Of a DNA stretch of 20,372 nucleotides, positions 17,937 to 20,372 are shown piece after piece. This stretch comes from a virus: IMG/VR virus record IMGVR_UViG_3300025671_006165, positions 1 through 20,372 of that record. One strand, written 5' to 3'. The translations under genes and the position numbers were made by a program. Each line of letters starts with the position of its first letter. Within the stretch, counting starts at the first letter, position 1. The notes beneath the pieces were generated by a model. That model did not search any database, was not told the origin of the DNA, and was given only the letters and a program-made list of their open reading frames with translations.

Positions 17937-19843
17937 TACCAAAAAACCTCGTTGTATTCACTTTGCTTATAATAGCTATACGAAGGAGTATAGTCGCTTT
18001 CTGCTTCAGCTAACATCATTTTTACATTGGTACGTATACGTTTCATTGGAAACCAACTTGCCATAACTAAGTCAGTTTTAGTTTTTACATTACGTGAATT
18101 ACTTGCACCTGCTTGTGAAAAGTAAATTAATTGTTGTCTAAATATATTGACAAGTCTTTGTGTCTTAGAGTCTGAATACGGTATGTTTATCTTTTCTTGT
18201 TCATACATACCTACCATACTGGTTACACCAAATGTAGGATCCCATTTATTTTTATAAGTCTGGTGTCCTTCTATACGCACACCATGATTAGCTGCCCACA
18301 TTTTTATATCTCTGTCTTGACCAATAGCACGTTGGAATCCGTTTTCTTCTATGATCCAGTGACTTAACCAATACTTGTCATACCATTCCTTCATTAAGTT
18401 ATGTGCTTTTTGTATACCACCACCTTGATCGTTCTTCATATCTACAAGCCATACTTGTTGTGTTTTAACGTTATATGCCCAAAGAACTGCTGCCTGGTAA
18501 CCTGTACTAGCAGGATCGAGTCCTGCAATAAGACTTGTGCCTGGTGGTATGTCTCCTAGCTTCCTTGATTTATCTAAACACTTATCAATCATCTCTGCTG
18601 TAAATAACTCCATACCTTGTGGTATAGCTTTGTTTAGATAGACCATCTCAAATATATTTCTACCACCTGTAGTCTCTGCTGCAGCTAACTGTTCCATTAA
18701 CCATTTATGTGTACGTTTATTTGACCATAACATGTGTTTTGTATGATCTATAGATTCGTCTTCTAGCGGTACTTCTAAGTCATGCGCACGATCAACAATA
18801 GTCTCCCATGCTTTGTTTTCTAAGAGATGATGGTAAAGATCGTCTGGGTGTTGTCTTGATCCAATGACGACCATTCCTGTATGTTCCTCTTTTCTTGACT
18901 GTAATGTTGTGGTCCACCAGTTCCTGGTGTTTTCTCTAGCACTTGGTTGCACAGTACTTCCATGATCTTCGATGTCGTCTGCAATAATAAGGTCTGCGTC
19001 TCTGGAAAGGATCTTACCTCCCTTTCCAATTGCGACAAGAGTTGGCGACTTAATACCAGAGACTGTTCTAGTTGCAACAGTAAATTGACTGGACGACCAA
19101 CTTTTTCCACCTCTATTAGAAGGTCTAAATCCGTCCCAGTCTCCGTAATCTTGTATGAGTCCTTCATTATTCTCCAAATGATCTAGTACCGCACCTACGG
19201 AGTTACGTGCAATGTCTTCGTTACCACCGCACCACATGATACGTATGTTAGGATTTTTACAAATCATGTATACGCAAAAGTGTGTAAGTAGATCTGTCTT
19301 ACCATGTCTAGGCGGAGACAAGATCATTAACCGTTTACCGTGCTTTATACTATCTAAGATAGCACCAATCCACTTCTTTTGAAAGTCTGGTGTCTCATAA
19401 TTTTTACCTTGTTCTGTTAAGAAATATTGATCACGAAAATCAACAAAGGAGTTTACGTCAGCTTGCAACTCGAAGGGGTCCCCACGCTTTTCGAGCTTTG
19501 CTTCTTTTTCTACATCTTCGAGATATGCTGCTACTGCACGTGACACTGTTGATGGACTGCAGCTTAGTATGTTTGCTACTTCCTTCTTTGTCTTCTTACC
19601 TTCTAAAATGTCGTTGAAAAAATTTTTTTTCTTCATAATGGCGTAGTAATCTCCTCTACGCTTCTGTACATTTTCATCTACAGTCTTTTCTACCTGGATC
19701 TCTTTAGTAGGTTTGTTTGCACGCCATGCACGTTGTCGTGTTCTTTTAGAACACCTCTCACTACAATACTTTTTACGACCTTCTGGTAAGGGGACTAAAC
19801 AGTTGTCTGCTACGCAGATTGTGATTTTTTCATTATTTGACAT
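17936..19843 (-). CDS. terL: Terminase large subunit with N-terminal zinc-finger and helix-turn-helix extension
   Basis: This is the motor ATPase/nuclease that packages phage DNA into the prohead. The ATPase half carries Walker A SPPRHGKT (176-183) and Walker B LIIADD (285-290) with downstream E292. The nuclease half has candidate metal ligands D443 (GLDPAS), E499/E500 (WIIEENGF) and D591 (KTDLVMAS). The N-terminal 110 residues are unusual: C10-x4-C15 and C27-x3-C31 form a likely Cys4 zinc finger followed by an Arg-rich stretch, then a helix-turn-helix at about 85-108 (KKEVANILSCSPSTVSRAVA), of the kind normally supplied by the small terminase. The ATG at 19843 lacks a good Shine-Dalgarno; I keep it because the zinc finger needs it. 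It is the first gene of the unit, and its stop overlaps the portal ATG. The DNA here is clearly less AT-rich than downstream. Confidence 0.95.
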   Translation of the reverse strand: MSNNEKITICVADNCLVPLPEGRKKYCSERCSKRTRQRAWRANKPTKEIQVEKTVDENVQKRRGDYYAIMKKKNFFNDILEGKKTKKEVANILSCSPSTVSRAVAAYLEDVEKEAKLEKRGDPFELQADVNSFVDFRDQYFLTEQGKNYETPDFQKKWIGAILDSIKHGKRLMILSPPRHGKTDLLTHFCVYMICKNPNIRIMWCGGNEDIARNSVGAVLDHLENNEGLIQDYGDWDGFRPSNRGGKSWSSSQFTVATRTVSGIKSPTLVAIGKGGKILSRDADLIIADDIEDHGSTVQPSARENTRNWWTTTLQSRKEEHTGMVVIGSRQHPDDLYHHLLENKAWETIVDRAHDLEVPLEDESIDHTKHMLWSNKRTHKWLMEQLAAAETTGGRNIFEMVYLNKAIPQGMELFTAEMIDKCLDKSRKLGDIPPGTSLIAGLDPASTGYQAAVLWAYNVKTQQVWLVDMKNDQGGGIQKAHNLMKEWYDKYWLSHWIIEENGFQRAIGQDRDIKMWAANHGVRIEGHQTYKNKWDPTFGVTSMVGMYEQEKINIPYSDSKTQRLVNIFRQQLIYFSQAGASNSRNVKTKTDLVMASWFPMKRIRTNVKMMLAEAESDYTPSYSYYKQSEYNEVFW

Positions 19844-19879
19844 ATCTATATGGTATAGTGTAGCATATCAGGATAAGCA

Positions 19880-19911
19880 TTGTGGTGTTCCTGCCTACAC
19901 AAGCACCACAA
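19880..19911. promoter_or_regulatory. Perfect 8-bp hairpin upstream of the terminase
   Basis: TTGTGGTG (19880-19887) and CACCACAA (19904-19911) are exact inverted complements separated by 16 nt. There is no T-run on either side, so it does not look like an intrinsic terminator. It lies about 40-70 bp before the terminase start codon and next to the 13-bp palindrome, so an operator, leader hairpin or packaging site are all possible. Confidence 0.55.
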
Positions 19912-19913
19912 GA

Positions 19914-19926
19914 TAACGATTCGTTA
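19914..19926. promoter_or_regulatory. 13-bp palindrome, possible operator
   Basis: TAACGA-T-TCGTTA is a perfect dyad with 6-bp arms and a single central base, two bases from the hairpin. Short dyads of this form are typical of dimeric repressor or packaging-protein sites. No binding protein is identified in the window; the helix-turn-helix of the terminase is one candidate by position only. Confidence 0.4.
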
Positions 19927-20101
19927 ATAGGGTTGGCATAGCAGGACCGCCTTAGTCGTGGGTTGAGCCACATTCCTCACATTTTATTTATTAGAGAGAG
20001 AGCGCATTTACTGTTACTAGACTTAATAAACTGGTTTGGGTTGGGAGTGACACAGGGATCGAACCACCTACTACTAGAACTCGACATTTAAAAAGTACAA
20101 T

Positions 20102-20149
20102 ATATAGTACTACTACATATAGTACCTTTAGACTACACTATATATAGTA
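20102..20149. repeat. TA-rich block with three ATATAGTA copies
   Basis: ATATAGTA occurs at 20102-20109, 20117-20124 and 20142-20149, and the third lies mostly within a perfect 12-bp palindrome, ACTATATATAGT (20137-20148). Intervals between starts are 15 and 25 bp. The block could be an easily melted promoter or origin-like element; its low complexity means chance repetition is also plausible. Confidence 0.45.
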
Positions 20150-20160
20150 TACTGTAGACT

Positions 20161-20237
20161 GGGGGTGATCTGGTCAGGGTTAAATGCTTATCCAAATACT
20201 CATCTAACCAACGTGGGTTCGACTCCCACCACCTCCA
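20161..20237 (+). ncRNA. tmRNA-like tRNA-like domain (possible alanine-acceptor RNA or attachment-site remnant)
   Basis: The 77-nt element has a complete 7-bp acceptor stem (GGGGGTG, 20161-20167, with CACCTCC, 20230-20236, including a G3:U70 wobble) and unpaired A73 at 20237. Its T arm is perfect: GTGGG-TTCGACT-CCCAC (20213-20229). Between them there is no normal D stem and no 5-bp/7-nt anticodon arm. Instead one long stem forms, GGTTA-a-ATG with CAT-c-TAACC, capped by a 14-nt loop. This matches the tRNA-like domain of tmRNA, where G3:U70 directs alanine charging; the 5' run GGGGGTGATCTGG also resembles a tmRNA 5' end, but the usual TTTCGAC signature, tag reading frame and pseudoknots are missing. 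CCA is not encoded after A73. It may be a tmRNA-derived fragment left by integration, a degenerate tRNA, or a functional mimic. Confidence 0.45.
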
Positions 20238-20372
20238 CAAATTGCCAGGTAAACATTGACGTATTCATCTATATTTTCTGCGCGCCGCGATTAAGGTATG
20301 GGGGTTTGTGTTTGCGTGTGTTTATGCGTGTGTGGTTGTGTTGCGCGGTGCGGCGATTCGTAGGCGGTTTGC
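20238..20372. other. Right-edge non-coding segment with abrupt composition shift
   Basis: No open reading frame of note lies here. From about 20278 the sequence turns from AT-rich to well over half GC by eye, with a strong G/T bias on the plus strand and almost no A between 20297 and 20355. CGCCGCGATT (20283-20292) and GCGGCGATTC (20350-20359) are similar short boxes flanking the G/T repeats. The segment could be a packaging or replication signal, or a junction with host DNA. Confidence 0.45.
20307..20345 (+). repeat. Imperfect G/T-rich direct repeats
   Basis: Tandem variants of one unit are visible: TGTGTTTGCG (20307-20316), TGTGTTTATGCG (20317-20328), a shortened TGTGTGG (20329-20335) and TGTGTTGCG (20337-20345). 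They are G/T-rich on the plus strand and lie in the GC-richer tail of the window. Confidence 0.55.

Larger units (their letters stand above)
19844..20160. other. Non-coding region upstream of the terminase
   Basis: No convincing gene is visible in this 317-bp stretch. It holds a perfect 8-bp hairpin, a 13-bp palindrome, a run of GA repeats near 19994-20002, and a TA-rich block with repeated ATATAGTA. On the minus strand TGATATGCT, ending near 19862, has the form of an extended -10 element and could start the terminase transcript, but no good -35 lies at the right distance. An isolated CxxCGxxxH-coding scrap near 19955-19985 has no start codon. The region probably carries the promoter and perhaps packaging signals for the unit to its left. 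Confidence 0.5.

Noticed and set aside
18820-19167. 115-codon minus-strand frame within the terminase gene
   Set aside because: It overlaps the Walker motif region in another frame, and the terminase frame has clear ATPase motifs.
19880-19911. Intrinsic terminator
   Set aside because: The stem is good but neither strand has a following T-run.
19833-19973. 46-codon minus-strand reading frame (MWLNPRLRR...) overlapping the terminase start
   Set aside because: A GAGGA directly touches the ATG, leaving no spacer, and the frame covers the hairpin and palindrome. The Cys-containing product resembles nothing I know.
19945-19990. Minus-strand codons for KCEECGSTHD followed by a stop, like the start of an HNH or zinc-ribbon protein
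   Set aside because: There is no start codon between the upstream stop and this scrap and it ends at once. It may be a relic but cannot be supported as a gene.
20045-20085. Possible tRNA T arm on the minus strand (GGTTCGATCCC followed by CACTCCCA)
   Set aside because: Only two base pairs form around the TTCGATC loop before mismatches, and no matching GGGAGTG acceptor strand or other arms lie upstream.
1-20372. CRISPR array, insertion sequence or integrase
   Set aside because: No regularly spaced repeats, transposase or recombinase motifs are visible in the window.

Overview
The window looks like the packaging and virion-protein end of a tailed double-stranded DNA phage genome, or an uncultured viral contig. 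All ten credible genes lie on the minus strand and read from the terminase near position 19,843 leftward off the window at position 1. Coding is almost gapless from 1 to 19,843; the only sizeable non-coding stretch is 19,844-20,372. Base composition is AT-rich. Lines I counted by hand run from about 18-30 percent GC in the 1780-residue gene to about 45 percent in the terminase gene. Host clues are weak: low GC, sequence features in three of the virion proteins that I remember from uncharacterised actinobacteriophage and marine phage proteins, and a Cys4 motif in the terminase. A low-GC marine actinobacterium is my best guess, but it is inference.

Layout in transcription order (right to left): a terminase large subunit with an N-terminal zinc-finger/helix-turn-helix extension (17936-19843); a portal (16188-17936); a 73-residue and a 151-residue protein of unknown function; a giant 1794-residue protein; a 599-residue protein; a second giant of 1780 residues holding a Nudix domain and an ADP-ribosyltransferase-like segment; a 314-residue lytic-transglycosylase-like protein; a 410-residue protein; and a protein cut by the left edge. 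No major capsid, separate small terminase, integrase, holin or tail-fibre gene is recognisable here, so the capsid module must lie outside the window or be unrecognisable.

Neighbouring genes overlap by a few bases or abut. Five junctions are the pentamer TAATG and one is ATGA. This points to one polycistronic unit with translational coupling, which would keep packaging, portal and ejected virion proteins in proportion. I infer that the two giants, the transglycosylase and the associated 599-, 410- and >278-residue proteins form a genome-delivery module: proteins packed in the capsid or tail that cross the cell wall with the DNA. The 1780-residue protein could carry NAD/ADP-ribose chemistry into the cell, as in polyvalent phage proteins.

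The non-coding right end holds a hairpin and a 13-bp palindrome directly upstream of the terminase, a TA-rich block with three ATATAGTA copies, a 77-nt RNA-like element resembling the tRNA-like domain of tmRNA with an alanine-type G3:U70 pair, and a GC-richer G/T-repeat tail of sharply different composition.
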